From Zelonia costaricensis (Eukaryota; Euglenozoa; Kinetoplastea; Trypanosomatida; Trypanosomatidae): a DNA stretch of 20,308 nucleotides. The notes under the pieces were generated by a model. It searched no databases. It saw only the letters and a list, made by a program, of their open reading frames with translations, and had not been told where the DNA came from. The stretch's first letter is position 1. Each line of letters starts with the position of its first letter. A program made the position numbers and the translations under genes. The stretch is from positions 1 to 20,308 of the forward strand of contig JASAOO010003070.1 of assembly GCA_030849075.1 (NCBI GenBank). The letters run 5' to 3'. Below are positions 1-7,716 of the stretch, one piece after another.

Positions 1-397
1 GTGCCGCTTGGGTCGTCCCCGCTGTGCCACCTCTTGGCCGAACGCTTCGTAGTCTTGCTTTGTCTCTCGGCCTTCATTCTATTATCACCTCCCGTGTGCG
101 ACTCAATCGTCGATTCATGCGGAGAACCTTGGCGAGTGTTTACCCACTTACTCCACCCCCTCCCCCTCTTATACCGCCTCTCGACTGTCGCTGCCAACGA
201 AGTCGACGATGCCCACTATCCCGCCTGCGCCCCTCCCCCTTTCCATTCTCCGCGGCTGGAACAACGCAGCTGCGCCCTTTTCTCAACTCTCGTCACGACA
301 GCTGTGCAGATGCAGTGTGCAGCTGAAACCGGCTAGCGTACGCAGGTAGCATCGATGTGGCCCCTATCACACACGAACACCCTTTTTACCTTTACCC

Positions 398-428
398 TTT
401 TTTTTTTTTTTTGGTCCGTCGTGTGCAG
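398..428 (+). promoter_or_regulatory. Poly-T tract plus AG, orphan trans-splice acceptor candidate
   Basis: Fifteen consecutive T (398-412) are followed by the first AG at 427-428. This is the same arrangement as the tracts in front of the Bdp1, GAF-like and ESF1 genes. The next recognised gene starts 710 nt further on, and that gene has its own nearer acceptor. The site could be an alternative acceptor giving a long leader, or could serve an unrecognised short or non-coding RNA. Confidence 0.4.
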
Positions 429-1000
429 CATCACTTCATTACACCCTCACCTCTCTCCTTCTACTGTTTGTCACGTGGTGCCCTCTCAGCCTGTGCGTGT
501 GTGATGCGCAGCGGGTGCCCGCTCGTCTTTTTTCTCCCCCTTGGGGAACGAGGTACGCTCGAGGCCGCCTCTCCTTCTCCGCGCGCTTGTCGACTATCAC
601 TTCACTCTCCCTCCTCCGCAAGCTGCGCGGGCTTTGGTCAGTGTGACCACCCGTGTGAGGAGGGGGGGTGAGTGCGGAACTCGTGCAGACCCCGCCAAAC
701 AAGAATCCTCCGAATACCAACTTGAGCAACCGCTACGCACTGTAGGGACCCTCGCCCCCCGCTGTCGCCGCCTCGGGCTTTGCCCGCACGTGACGCACAT
801 TGGAGAAGGCACGCAACGTGCTACGCGCGCGCGCTTCGGCGTGGAACACCTCTAGCGCAGAGCCGATACCGCCGCTGCGGCGAGCACACAAACGCGTGTG
901 GCGGGCCCCCGCATCACAGAACACTCTCTACCTTCCTCCCTCCGCCTCACCTCCGACCTACCATCGCCGGCCACACTGCGCAGACTCCCGCTCCGCCCCA

Positions 1001-1090
1001 GCTCGCCACTCACTTCCCTTCACATGCACCTGCCTGTCGCCCCGCTCCTCTCTCACCCCTTTGTTCGTCCGCTACCGCGTCGAACGGCAG
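1001..1090 (+). promoter_or_regulatory. Polypyrimidine tract and trans-splice acceptor for the hydrolase gene
   Basis: A C/T-rich stretch (about 1001-1080) is followed by AG at 1089-1090, then further AGs at 1099-1100 and 1104-1105. Using the first gives a 48-nt leader with no ATG before 1139. An upstream AG at 1000-1001 would leave an ATG at 1024 in the leader and is less attractive. Confidence 0.5.
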
Positions 1091-1138
1091 ATCCGCTGAG
1101 CGCAGCCCGCCACTCTTCGCGGTCGCCCCGTCACTGCA

Positions 1139-1888
1139 ATGGCCTCCCAGCCCGACAACCGCTGCTGCCCCACCGACAAGGGCCCCGCCACGTGCACGTA
1201 CAACCCCACGGGTGATGACTTCTACGTTGTCGGCCCCTACTCGAGCAAAGTGGGAATAGTCGTCGTCAGCGATCTTTTCGGCATGCTGCCCGTCTCCAAG
1301 CGTCTCGCCGACTTCTTTGCAGAGCACGGCTACCTCGTCGTGATGCCCGACTTCTTCGGGACAGCCGCGTGGCCAGCCGAGAACTGGCCTATCGATTACA
1401 CCTCCGCAGAGTTCGCCGCCTTCAACGTGTTCGCGCGCAACTTCGACCTGCACCAGCCCACAATGGAAAGAGCGGTGGCACTGCTGCGTCAGGTCGGCTG
1501 CCAGAAGGTCGGAGCCATGGGGATGTGCTGGGGCTCTGCGCTGAGCTTCCTCATGGCGGCGCGCGGCAAGGTCGATGCGGCGGGGCAGGCGCACTCCTTT
1601 AACTTCACGGCGGACGTGGTGAAAGCTGCTCCTGTTCCTGTGCTCGTGATGCCGTCGAAGGACGAGCCACCCATGGACGAGGTCGAGGCCGCCGTCAACG
1701 CGCACCCCGTGGCACCGCACGTGTACAGGCGGTACGACAGACTCTCACACGGCTTCTTTGGCGCCCGTTTTGACCCCGACACGTACACGGAAGAAGAGAT
1801 GCAGGATGTGGCGGCAGCCCGTCAACTGATGCTCGACTTCTTCGACACGGCACTGCGCCCAAACGGCGCGTCCGACAAGGGAAAGTGA
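1139..1888 (+). CDS. Dienelactone hydrolase family protein (alpha/beta hydrolase)
   Basis: The 249-residue protein has the size and order of motifs of the dienelactone hydrolase family, of which human carboxymethylenebutenolidase (CMBL) is a eukaryotic member. Seen directly: a beta-strand/turn segment VVVSDLFGM (41-49); a PDFF segment (70-73); the nucleophile elbow GMCWG with Cys130; SKDEPPMD with Asp175; and SHGF with His204. Together these form the expected Cys-Asp-His triad. Where bacterial enzymes have a Glu in the first motif, this protein has Asp45, as I recall for eukaryotic CMBL-type members. No signal peptide or membrane segment is visible, so it is probably cytosolic. The reaction is hydrolysis of ester or lactone bonds; the natural substrate in this organism cannot be read from the sequence. 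The start at 1139 is the first ATG after the likely acceptor AG at 1089-1090. Family is confident, substrate unknown. Confidence 0.92.
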   Translation: MASQPDNRCCPTDKGPATCTYNPTGDDFYVVGPYSSKVGIVVVSDLFGMLPVSKRLADFFAEHGYLVVMPDFFGTAAWPAENWPIDYTSAEFAAFNVFARNFDLHQPTMERAVALLRQVGCQKVGAMGMCWGSALSFLMAARGKVDAAGQAHSFNFTADVVKAAPVPVLVMPSKDEPPMDEVEAAVNAHPVAPHVYRRYDRLSHGFFGARFDPDTYTEEEMQDVAAARQLMLDFFDTALRPNGASDKGK

Positions 1889-2703
1889 ATTTCTCCTTTT
1901 CTTCTTTCCTATGGTGCACCAGCTCGCCCTCCGACTCCACACAATTCAGACATGAGCGCGCGCGGCTTTGCTGTTGTGGTGATTCGCTCTTTTCTGTTGT
2001 TGTTTCCTTCCTGATATTGTGGCGCGTCGCGGTGGACGTCTTCGTGTAGGTTGCGCGCGGCGTCTTGTATCGACAAGTCGCCGTGGTTTCATTGCTTTTT
2101 GTTTTCATCTCTCGCTCTCTCCTCGCTGCAGCTCACCGGCGCTTTTGTGTGTCCGTGTGCTATCCGCAGTGCTCGGTGCTATCGCTGTTCCTCCTTCGTT
2201 GCCCGTCCCGCACCTCGCATGCATCGGCCCCCGTCCAGCGTGCGGCAACACTGCTGGTTAAGCGCCCCTCTTTCCTCTCATACCGTTTGCCTCCTCTCTT
2301 ACCGCGTGCGCCCTACGTGTCGCCGCTGCGAGAAGGTCAGCCAGACTGACACGCGCCCACGCAAAAGCGGAGCTGCTGTGTTGAACTCAGCGTCTCACGA
2401 AACGCGAAGTAGCTACCCAGCTAGCCCTCAGCGCATCTCGCGCATCGCTGAGCCCTCGACCTGCGCCGCTCTCGGTCTCTCCCTCCCATCCACTTCCCTC
2501 ATTCCCCACCTCCTCCTGCTCCGCCTCCATCTTTGCACTTACAGTACCTCACACGATACCAGAGTGACTCTGTACACCCGCTCCTCATCCTCCCCCTTCT
2601 CTGTCGTGTCCAACGGTTGGGGAATAGAGCGCTAGTAAAAGAAAAGAGGTCGAGGTGCGCGCCCACACGCGTGCATCCAAGAGAACGCCGTGGAACGTGT
2701 GTG

Positions 2704-2745
2704 TTTTTTTTTTTTTTTGCTGCTGTTGTTGTTGTTGCTATTTAG
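2704..2745 (+). promoter_or_regulatory. Poly-T tract and trans-splice acceptor for the Bdp1 gene
   Basis: Fifteen T (2704-2718) run into a TG/T-rich stretch that ends in TTTAG, with the AG at 2744-2745 being the first after the tract. The resulting 251-nt leader (2746-2996) contains no ATG before the start codon at 2997, which supports both the acceptor and the start. Confidence 0.65.
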
Positions 2746-2768
2746 GCCGACTCCGAACGGCACCCACC

Positions 2769-2785
2769 CACACACACACACACAC
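2769..2785 (+). repeat. (CA)8 microsatellite in the Bdp1 leader
   Basis: Eight CA units plus a final C lie 24 nt after the predicted acceptor, inside the leader of the Bdp1 message. Confidence 0.9.
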
Positions 2786-2956
2786 CTTCTCACCTCCCAC
2801 CACCTTTTCGCATTCGCCGTGCCCCGCTCGACAGCGCGCGAGCACGTCGAGGTTGTTGCCCCCTCCCCCCTCTTTGCTGCGCCTCATACGACACCCTCGT
2901 TGCCCGTACGGCCACGCACGTACACCGAGTCGCAAGACACACGGTGCGTGAACTAC

Positions 2957-2967
2957 GGGGGGGGGGG
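2957..2967 (+). repeat. Run of 11 G in the Bdp1 leader
   Basis: Eleven consecutive G end 29 nt before the ATG at 2997. This is the only long G run on the + strand close to a start codon in the window; the other homopolymers near starts are T or C. Confidence 0.9.
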
Positions 2968-2996
2968 TATCTCCATCGCTTTTCGGTTTCGGCACG

Positions 2997-4211
2997 ATGG
3001 ACGACAACGAGTTCGAGTTCCCGCCGGACCAGCTGGACGATGCCGTAGCCAGCCGCCTCTCGCCGTACCAAACGGCGATGCCAAGCCCCTTCGGCCCCAC
3101 GTTCGCCCAGCAGAGCATCTCGGTGCCGCTCAGCTCCCTCGTGCAGCTTCCCGTCAGTGAGCTGCCACCGACGCGTGCTACCAACCCCCAGAACTTCTCG
3201 ATCGGGCAGGTGATGCGAGGGGCGCTGTCGACGGCGCACATGCGCGGCGCACCTGGCGGCAGTGGCAGCGCGACCGCGAGTGGCGGTGGTGCGCGCAGGA
3301 GCCCCGGCGTAGCACCGCTGCCACACCCGCCTCCGCGAGTGCACTACTCAAGCGCCTCCACCTCGCCGTACCTCTCGGCCGGCCTCCCACCCGTCGCGTC
3401 GGGCTCCTCGTCCGAGGAGGACCGCGACGGCGGCGCTGAGGATGCACACCACACAACTGGCAGCGGCTCGGCGGCACCCGTTGGTGGCGGGACAGAGGTG
3501 CCGCTTCGTGCGCAACGCTTCTCAGGCCGACACGCCCGCATCGACTGGAGCGAGGGCGAGGTGCGCAGCTTCTACCAAGCCCTCTCGCAATACGGCACGG
3601 ATTTCAGCGCGATCGCCGTCCTCTTCCCCGGTCGCACGCGCAGCGACATCAAGCGGCTTTACCAGCGGGAGATGCGGCAGAAGCCAAAGGAGGTGCAGAC
3701 GGCGCTCAACGAGAAGCACCCGATCGACATGGCCGCCTTCGAGGTCCGCTACGAGGCGAAGAAGAAGGAGACGCAGGAGCCGGTCAAGAAGAAGGAATTG
3801 AACCACGAGGAGCTCGCCATCCTAAGCGAGATCGAGAGCGGGCACCTGGCCCTCGGCACCGCCACCGCCACCACGGACCAGCCGGACGACTTCGACCTCT
3901 CCGTGCCCGCTGCCACCCCGCTGGGGGCACCGGAGGAGACCACGGCGGCGCCACCGACGTCGTCACGCAAGCGGCGGCGCGACGGTCACGAGTTGGGCAG
4001 CGCTGCGGCGAAGAGGAGCGCCGCAGCGGCGCCGGTGCGGTCGGCAACCGCAACGCCGCACCTGCACGGCGACGACGACCCGTTGTTCGACCTAGACGCG
4101 TTGGCTGCGCACAGCGACAGCGTGCCGCTCGCCCACCTGTATGCGGTGCCGCGAGCAGGCGACGAGCAGCAGCCCGTGTCCACGAGCGACGCAGACTTCG
4201 CTTTTGAGTGA
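2997..4211 (+). CDS. BDP1: TFIIIB subunit Bdp1 (B''), SANT-domain Pol III initiation factor
   Basis: The 404-residue protein carries one SANT/Myb domain at about residues 180-232. Its core is WSEGEVRSFYQALSQYGTDF followed by FPGRTRSDIKRLY and a basic tail. The signature tryptophan-initiated helix, the Y/F-G-T-D-F turn and the F-PGRTR segment are characteristic of Bdp1 rather than general Myb proteins. Bdp1 joins Brf1 and TBP in TFIIIB and recruits RNA polymerase III to tRNA, 5S and small RNA genes, so the site of action is the nucleus. Residues 240-282 after the domain are helical and charged. A Lys/Arg cluster near 323-328 is a likely nuclear localisation signal. The N-terminal third and the C-terminus are Ser/Gly/Ala/Pro-rich and probably disordered. 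At 404 residues it is shorter than yeast and much shorter than human Bdp1. The start is the first ATG after the acceptor. Confidence 0.9.
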   Translation: MDDNEFEFPPDQLDDAVASRLSPYQTAMPSPFGPTFAQQSISVPLSSLVQLPVSELPPTRATNPQNFSIGQVMRGALSTAHMRGAPGGSGSATASGGGARRSPGVAPLPHPPPRVHYSSASTSPYLSAGLPPVASGSSSEEDRDGGAEDAHHTTGSGSAAPVGGGTEVPLRAQRFSGRHARIDWSEGEVRSFYQALSQYGTDFSAIAVLFPGRTRSDIKRLYQREMRQKPKEVQTALNEKHPIDMAAFEVRYEAKKKETQEPVKKKELNHEELAILSEIESGHLALGTATATTDQPDDFDLSVPAATPLGAPEETTAAPPTSSRKRRRDGHELGSAAAKRSAAAAPVRSATATPHLHGDDDPLFDLDALAAHSDSVPLAHLYAVPRAGDEQQPVSTSDADFAFE

Positions 4212-4576
4212 CGAGGTCGCGCAGCTGGTGTTGCCGGCACGTGGTGGAACGCGCGTACCTTGACATCCTCCTCTCTAGTGCGGTGCGCAGGAATGACGTG
4301 GAAAAGAGAGTTCCGCTCCTCCTCCTCCCTCACGGCCCGCGCCGTCTCCCTTGTGGGGCACGGCTCCTTGCATTGGCCAATGTGCGTCACCCACCCCTTC
4401 CCCTCCCCCTCCCATCCCTCCTCCCGCTGTCGCGGGGCAAGTATAGCCGCCCCTCGCGACTCCCGGAGACCCTGATATGTCTACATCTGCGTCGGCGTAA
4501 ACTGGACGCACGATCGATGAGCTGAAAGTGAAGGCACACGATAAAAGATGAGTGGCAGCACTCCTGGTGATGCACC

Positions 4577-4659
4577 GTGCGCTGCCTGAGTGCAGCTCCA
4601 CCGCGCCGTTGGGACGACCAGCAGCCCTTTGAAAGTGCGCTGCTTGTGCGCTGCCTGTG
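4577..4659 (+). repeat. Short direct repeats, GTGCGCTGC x3
   Basis: GTGCGCTGCCTG occurs at 4577-4588 and again at 4648-4659, with a near copy GTGCGCTGCTTG at 4637-4648 that overlaps the last copy by one base. Confidence 0.6.
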
Positions 4660-4820
4660 TCGCGGCACGCAGCGGAAGTCCCCAAGCGTGCCGTACATCG
4701 CCACTGGCGCCGCCTCACCGCTGCCCCCTCCCAACTGCTGCAAATGGGGCGAGCGTAAGAGGAGGCGTGTCGAGCGCGAGGGTTCGTCCTGCACGTCGTT
4801 TGTGCAACGCGGATGGCGCC

Positions 4821-4907
4821 TTTTTTTTTTTTTTTGGCATCTCTGCTCGACACCCGCTTCCCCTTCTTGGTGCGTCTCTCTCTCCGTCTCATCCCATCTC
4901 GATGAAG
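4821..4907 (+). promoter_or_regulatory. Poly-T/C-T tract and trans-splice acceptor for the GAF-like gene
   Basis: Fifteen T (4821-4835) and a following C/T-rich stretch are without any AG until 4906-4907; another AG lies at 4910-4911. The in-frame ATG at 4902 sits just before the first acceptor AG and would be removed by splicing. The first ATG in the mature message is then 5028, after a leader of about 120 nt with no other ATG. Confidence 0.6.
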
Positions 4908-5027
4908 CGAGGACTCCTCTCGCCCACCCCGACCCAAACACCCGTTCCGCCTCCTCGAGTCGATCCCCCTCACTCGATCGCACACGCGCACCCCTCCTCC
5001 TTACCCACCCCATCAGAGACTGCAGCC

Positions 5028-6824
5028 ATGACAACGATGCTCTGCGCGAGTTGCCAGCATACGTTCCCGGAGGACATGCTGACACCGGCCTCTTTCAGCA
5101 CCCGCGTGGGGCGCTACCTCAGCCGTACCTCCGCCATCCTCCGCGAGACACGCGGCAAGACCAGCGAGGACGACCACCGCCTCGCCCAGGTGTCGCAGCT
5201 GGTACAGCAGCTCTGCGGCGCGGTGCAGGAGGAGGTGCAGGTGCTGCAGGAGCGTCAGCACGACGCCGCCCCCGGGCAGCCGTCCTCCTCGGCCGCCGCG
5301 CAGACCCGCACGGGCCAACAGCAGCAGCAGCAGCATCAGCAGGCGATTAAGCGGCGCAGCGCCGGCTCGCTGGCAGCCGCGGTGTCCGGTGGCGGCTTCC
5401 GCAGCCTCGGGATGTCCGACCTGCGTGGCCCGGCCGACAGCTCGACGCGGCTGCCGTACGTCGTGAACCCCGCCGTCTTCGCCGGCCCCCCGCAGGCGTC
5501 GATGCGGGTCATGTTTGAAGGCTCCGTCCCACCGTACCAGATGAAGCGCATGGTCACCGCGCTCGACCTCGTCTCTGCTACCCTCTTTACGATGCTGGAG
5601 AGCCTCGCTGTGCAGTGTCGCGCCCACGTGGCGCTGCTGTGGCTGCGGCCGCGGCAGAACCTCTCGTCCTCGGAGCTGGTCGCCCCGTTTGTGGTTGGCC
5701 GGGATCTTTCGTCGCTGGCGAACTCGGCCCCGTACACCACCCTCGAGTCCTCCATCCCGTGCGTGGTGTGCCAGACCGGTGTCGCCATCAACTTGCAGCC
5801 GCAGCCGCACGTGCACAACGCCACGCAAACCGCCGTCTCGGACCTGACGCTGACCGAACTAATGGAGCACACGAACGCCGCGCAGCTGCTGACGCCCGTG
5901 CACGACCGCTACACGGAACGCCTGGTGGCGACGCGTGCGTCGACGGCGGGGCCGCCGCCTGTCATGGCTGTCGTCCACCTCATCGGCTCCCCCATCAACC
6001 CGGTCCCCTTCCACCGCCACAACGAGGAGGCCATCGCGCAGACGGCAACGCTGCTCTCCTCCATCATCTCCTCGTACTACGACACGATGATTGCGGAGTG
6101 GACGAACCGCTTCTACGTGCCCACGACGCTGCACGCGACGGGACGGTATGCCGCCGCGCTCGACCTGCGGGCGGAGGAGAAGGTGATGGACGACTTCGCC
6201 GCGCCGCCGCTGCTCATCTACCGCACCGCCGTCAGCAACCTCAGCGAGCGCACAAGCGCCAACGAGGCTCGTGACGCGCTGAAGCTGCTGGGGCAGAACG
6301 CAGCGCGCAAGGCGGTGCCGCTGCGGCCAATGGCCAGCGTAAAGGACCTCTGCACGCACGCCACGGCGATGGAGGCGAACTGGGTGTCGGCGGTGCAGCA
6401 GACAACGCGGCTCGAGAAGGCCGTCGACGTCCTCGAGGAGGACCTCCTGCGCCGCGACGTCTCGGTGCTGCAGCGCGCACAGGAGGCACGCAGGCCGCGC
6501 GGCTCCTCCGCCGAAAAGCGGCGCTTTGGTCAGCCTGCGATGAACGCACCGGCGCTGGGCGCAGTGCAGGTCGCACCGGTGCCGCCGCCGACAGTTGGCA
6601 AGGCGCGTGCGTCGCTGAGCAGCGCCGACATCAAGGCCTCTCTCACCCCTCCGGTGCCCTACGTGGCGGAGCCGGTGAATGTCGCCGCGGCCGGTGCGCC
6701 CACAGCCATGGCAACGCCGCCGCCGAGCACAGAGGTGCTCAAATCGGACGAGGTGGAGGTGCTCGAGGCCGTCACACTGCGGCGTCTGCGGGCGATGGGT
6801 GTCGACACCTCCATGTTCGAATAG
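5028..6824 (+). CDS. Unrecognised protein with a divergent GAF-like domain and coiled coils
   Basis: The 598-residue protein begins with a lone C-x2-C pair (Cys6, Cys9), which is too little for a defined zinc finger. A helical, Gln-rich segment at about 50-77 suggests a short coiled coil, followed by a Gln tract (97-105). Residues 173-352 read like a GAF domain: an amphipathic helix (174-195), strands HVALLWLRP and ELVAPFVV, CQTGVAINL, LLTPVHD, VMAVVHLIG and a closing helix from PFHRHNEEAIAQTATLL onward. A further coiled coil is likely at 446-485. The C-terminus is Ala/Pro-rich and ends in a charged helix with MFE. GAF domains usually bind small ligands or mediate dimerisation; no enzymatic output domain is visible, so it may be a scaffold or regulator. 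No signal peptide or membrane segment is seen. The start at 5028 is favoured over 4902 because of the acceptor position. Reality of the gene is firm; the GAF assignment is an inference. Confidence 0.85.
   Translation: MTTMLCASCQHTFPEDMLTPASFSTRVGRYLSRTSAILRETRGKTSEDDHRLAQVSQLVQQLCGAVQEEVQVLQERQHDAAPGQPSSSAAAQTRTGQQQQQQHQQAIKRRSAGSLAAAVSGGGFRSLGMSDLRGPADSSTRLPYVVNPAVFAGPPQASMRVMFEGSVPPYQMKRMVTALDLVSATLFTMLESLAVQCRAHVALLWLRPRQNLSSSELVAPFVVGRDLSSLANSAPYTTLESSIPCVVCQTGVAINLQPQPHVHNATQTAVSDLTLTELMEHTNAAQLLTPVHDRYTERLVATRASTAGPPPVMAVVHLIGSPINPVPFHRHNEEAIAQTATLLSSIISSYYDTMIAEWTNRFYVPTTLHATGRYAAALDLRAEEKVMDDFAAPPLLIYRTAVSNLSERTSANEARDALKLLGQNAARKAVPLRPMASVKDLCTHATAMEANWVSAVQQTTRLEKAVDVLEEDLLRRDVSVLQRAQEARRPRGSSAEKRRFGQPAMNAPALGAVQVAPVPPPTVGKARASLSSADIKASLTPPVPYVAEPVNVAAAGAPTAMATPPPSTEVLKSDEVEVLEAVTLRRLRAMGVDTSMFE
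5316..5342 (+). repeat. CAG-type repeat encoding a Gln tract
   Basis: CAA followed by five CAG, one CAT and two more CAG encode six Gln, one His and two Gln within the GAF-like protein (residues 97-105). The tract sits between the N-terminal helix and the GAF-like core, a likely linker. Confidence 0.85.
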
Positions 6825-6901
6825 CCCGTGGAGTCGGGCGAGTCGTGAGATCGGCGCTTTGCGCGTTAGCATGCGCCTGTGCATGTCTGTGTGTGTCTGT
6901 C

Positions 6902-6921
6902 TGTGTGTGTGTGTGTGTGTG
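6902..6921 (+). repeat. (TG)10 microsatellite
   Basis: Ten uninterrupted TG units, preceded by a longer imperfect TGTC/TG stretch from about 6886, lie about 78 nt after the stop codon of the GAF-like gene and therefore probably in its 3' UTR. Confidence 0.9.
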
Positions 6922-7507
6922 ACGGTTTTGGGTATTGTCGTGCCGTGCCGTCCCATCCCAACGTGGCGAGGGAGTTCGTTCATGTAATGTAGATGATGTA
7001 GACTATTCGCCGCCCACCGCCTAGCGTGTCGCGCGCGGCGTGGTCGTCTGTTTTGTATGCGTGTGTCCGGGTGTACATCTTTGGCTCTCTCTCGCTCTCT
7101 CTATCCCTGTGTCTGTGTGCCAGAGTGAGCCCGTCTGTCTTTTCTTGGCCGCCCACGGTGTGAAGCTGTCACGTCGTTCTTCTTTCCTCCGCTTGCTGTT
7201 TTGAAACATGCTCTTGTACCAACGCCATGACGCGACGAGCCACCCCCCCCCCTCCAATCGCTCGTGCAGTGCCCGCTTGTCTTGTCAGGGAGCCTGAGAC
7301 GATGGCTGTCTGTCGGCGCCGGCGTGCGCTGCCCATGGCAGTGACGTGTGCACTCGGCCTCGCACAGAAGAGAAGGCAACGGGGTACGTCAGGTCCAACA
7401 CGGCAATGGGATGCGATCGCTTTCCTTCATCACTAGGCAAGCCCGTCCGCAACCTAAATTTCTGTACCCCCACCCCGCTATTGCTCTCTCTCTGACCTGC
7501 TCCGACT

Positions 7508-7523
7508 ACACACACACACACAC
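7508..7523 (+). repeat. (AC)8 microsatellite
   Basis: Eight AC units are followed by a looser CA-rich stretch to about 7551. The run is complementary to the TG run at 6902-6921. Confidence 0.9.
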
Positions 7524-7553
7524 GCACATGCGCACGTACACACATTCACACAG

Positions 7554-7626
7554 CTCTTTCACTCTCCCTCTAGCCACCCTCCCCGGCCTCTTTGCCTTGG
7601 CCCCCCCCACCACCACCACCCACCAG
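7554..7626 (+). promoter_or_regulatory. Polypyrimidine tracts and trans-splice acceptors for the small membrane protein
   Basis: Two C/T-rich tracts are each followed by an AG: 7554-7571 with AG at 7572-7573, and 7574-7610 with AG at 7625-7626. Either gives a leader of 90-143 nt with no ATG before 7717. Which one is used cannot be told from sequence alone. Confidence 0.5.
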
Positions 7627-7716
7627 GTATCTCGCAGTGCACCTCAAGTGTGTCGACCTTGAAGCTGGTGCTGCGTTCACTCGAATCAGGGCTCTTTCCG
7701 CTTCCTCGTTGGCACG

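Larger units (their letters stand above)
1..1138 (+). other. Intergenic / untranslated region before the first gene
   Basis: No convincing gene is visible. The + strand is rich in C and T and poor in A, so short open frames are frequent but encode only Ser/Pro/Leu/Arg-rich low complexity without conserved motifs. The stretch holds a 15-T run at 398-412 followed by AG at 427-428, and a second long C/T-rich stretch at about 1001-1080 that serves the enzyme gene at 1139. Part of it is probably the 3' UTR of a gene lying to the left of the window. Confidence 0.7.
1889..2996 (+). other. Intergenic region, hydrolase 3' UTR and Bdp1 leader
   Basis: No gene is supported. The region is T/C-rich to about 2540, then carries the 15-T acceptor tract of the next gene at 2704. 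The leader that follows contains a CA repeat and an 11-G run. An open frame covering about 2051-2635 is Ser/Arg/Pro-rich low complexity without motifs and is not counted as a gene. Confidence 0.7.
4212..5027 (+). other. Intergenic region between Bdp1 and the GAF-like gene
   Basis: No separate gene is supported. The region includes three copies of GTGCGCTGC (4577-4659), a 15-T run at 4821-4835 and a long C/T-rich stretch to 4901. The frame of the next gene is open back to 4590, but this extension lies mostly upstream of the predicted splice acceptor and reads as low complexity. Confidence 0.65.
6825..7716 (+). other. Intergenic region with opposing TG and AC microsatellites
   Basis: No gene is supported. 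The region is T/G-rich in its first half, with (TG)10 at 6902-6921, and C/A/T-rich in its second half, with (AC)8 at 7508-7523, ending in the acceptor region of the membrane-protein gene. Confidence 0.7.

Noticed and set aside
1..336. Open frame of 111 codons at the left edge, possible end of a preceding gene
   Set aside because: The product is Leu/Pro/Cys/His-rich low complexity from C/T-rich DNA with no conserved motif; it looks like 3' UTR.
2051..2635. Open frame of 194 codons between the hydrolase and Bdp1 genes
   Set aside because: Ser/Arg/Pro-rich, no motif, no acceptor-ATG arrangement; the A-poor strand explains the lack of stops.
4590..5027. In-frame N-terminal extension of the GAF-like protein
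   Set aside because: It reads through the poly-T tract and most lies upstream of the acceptor AG at 4906-4907, and its composition is unlike the protein.
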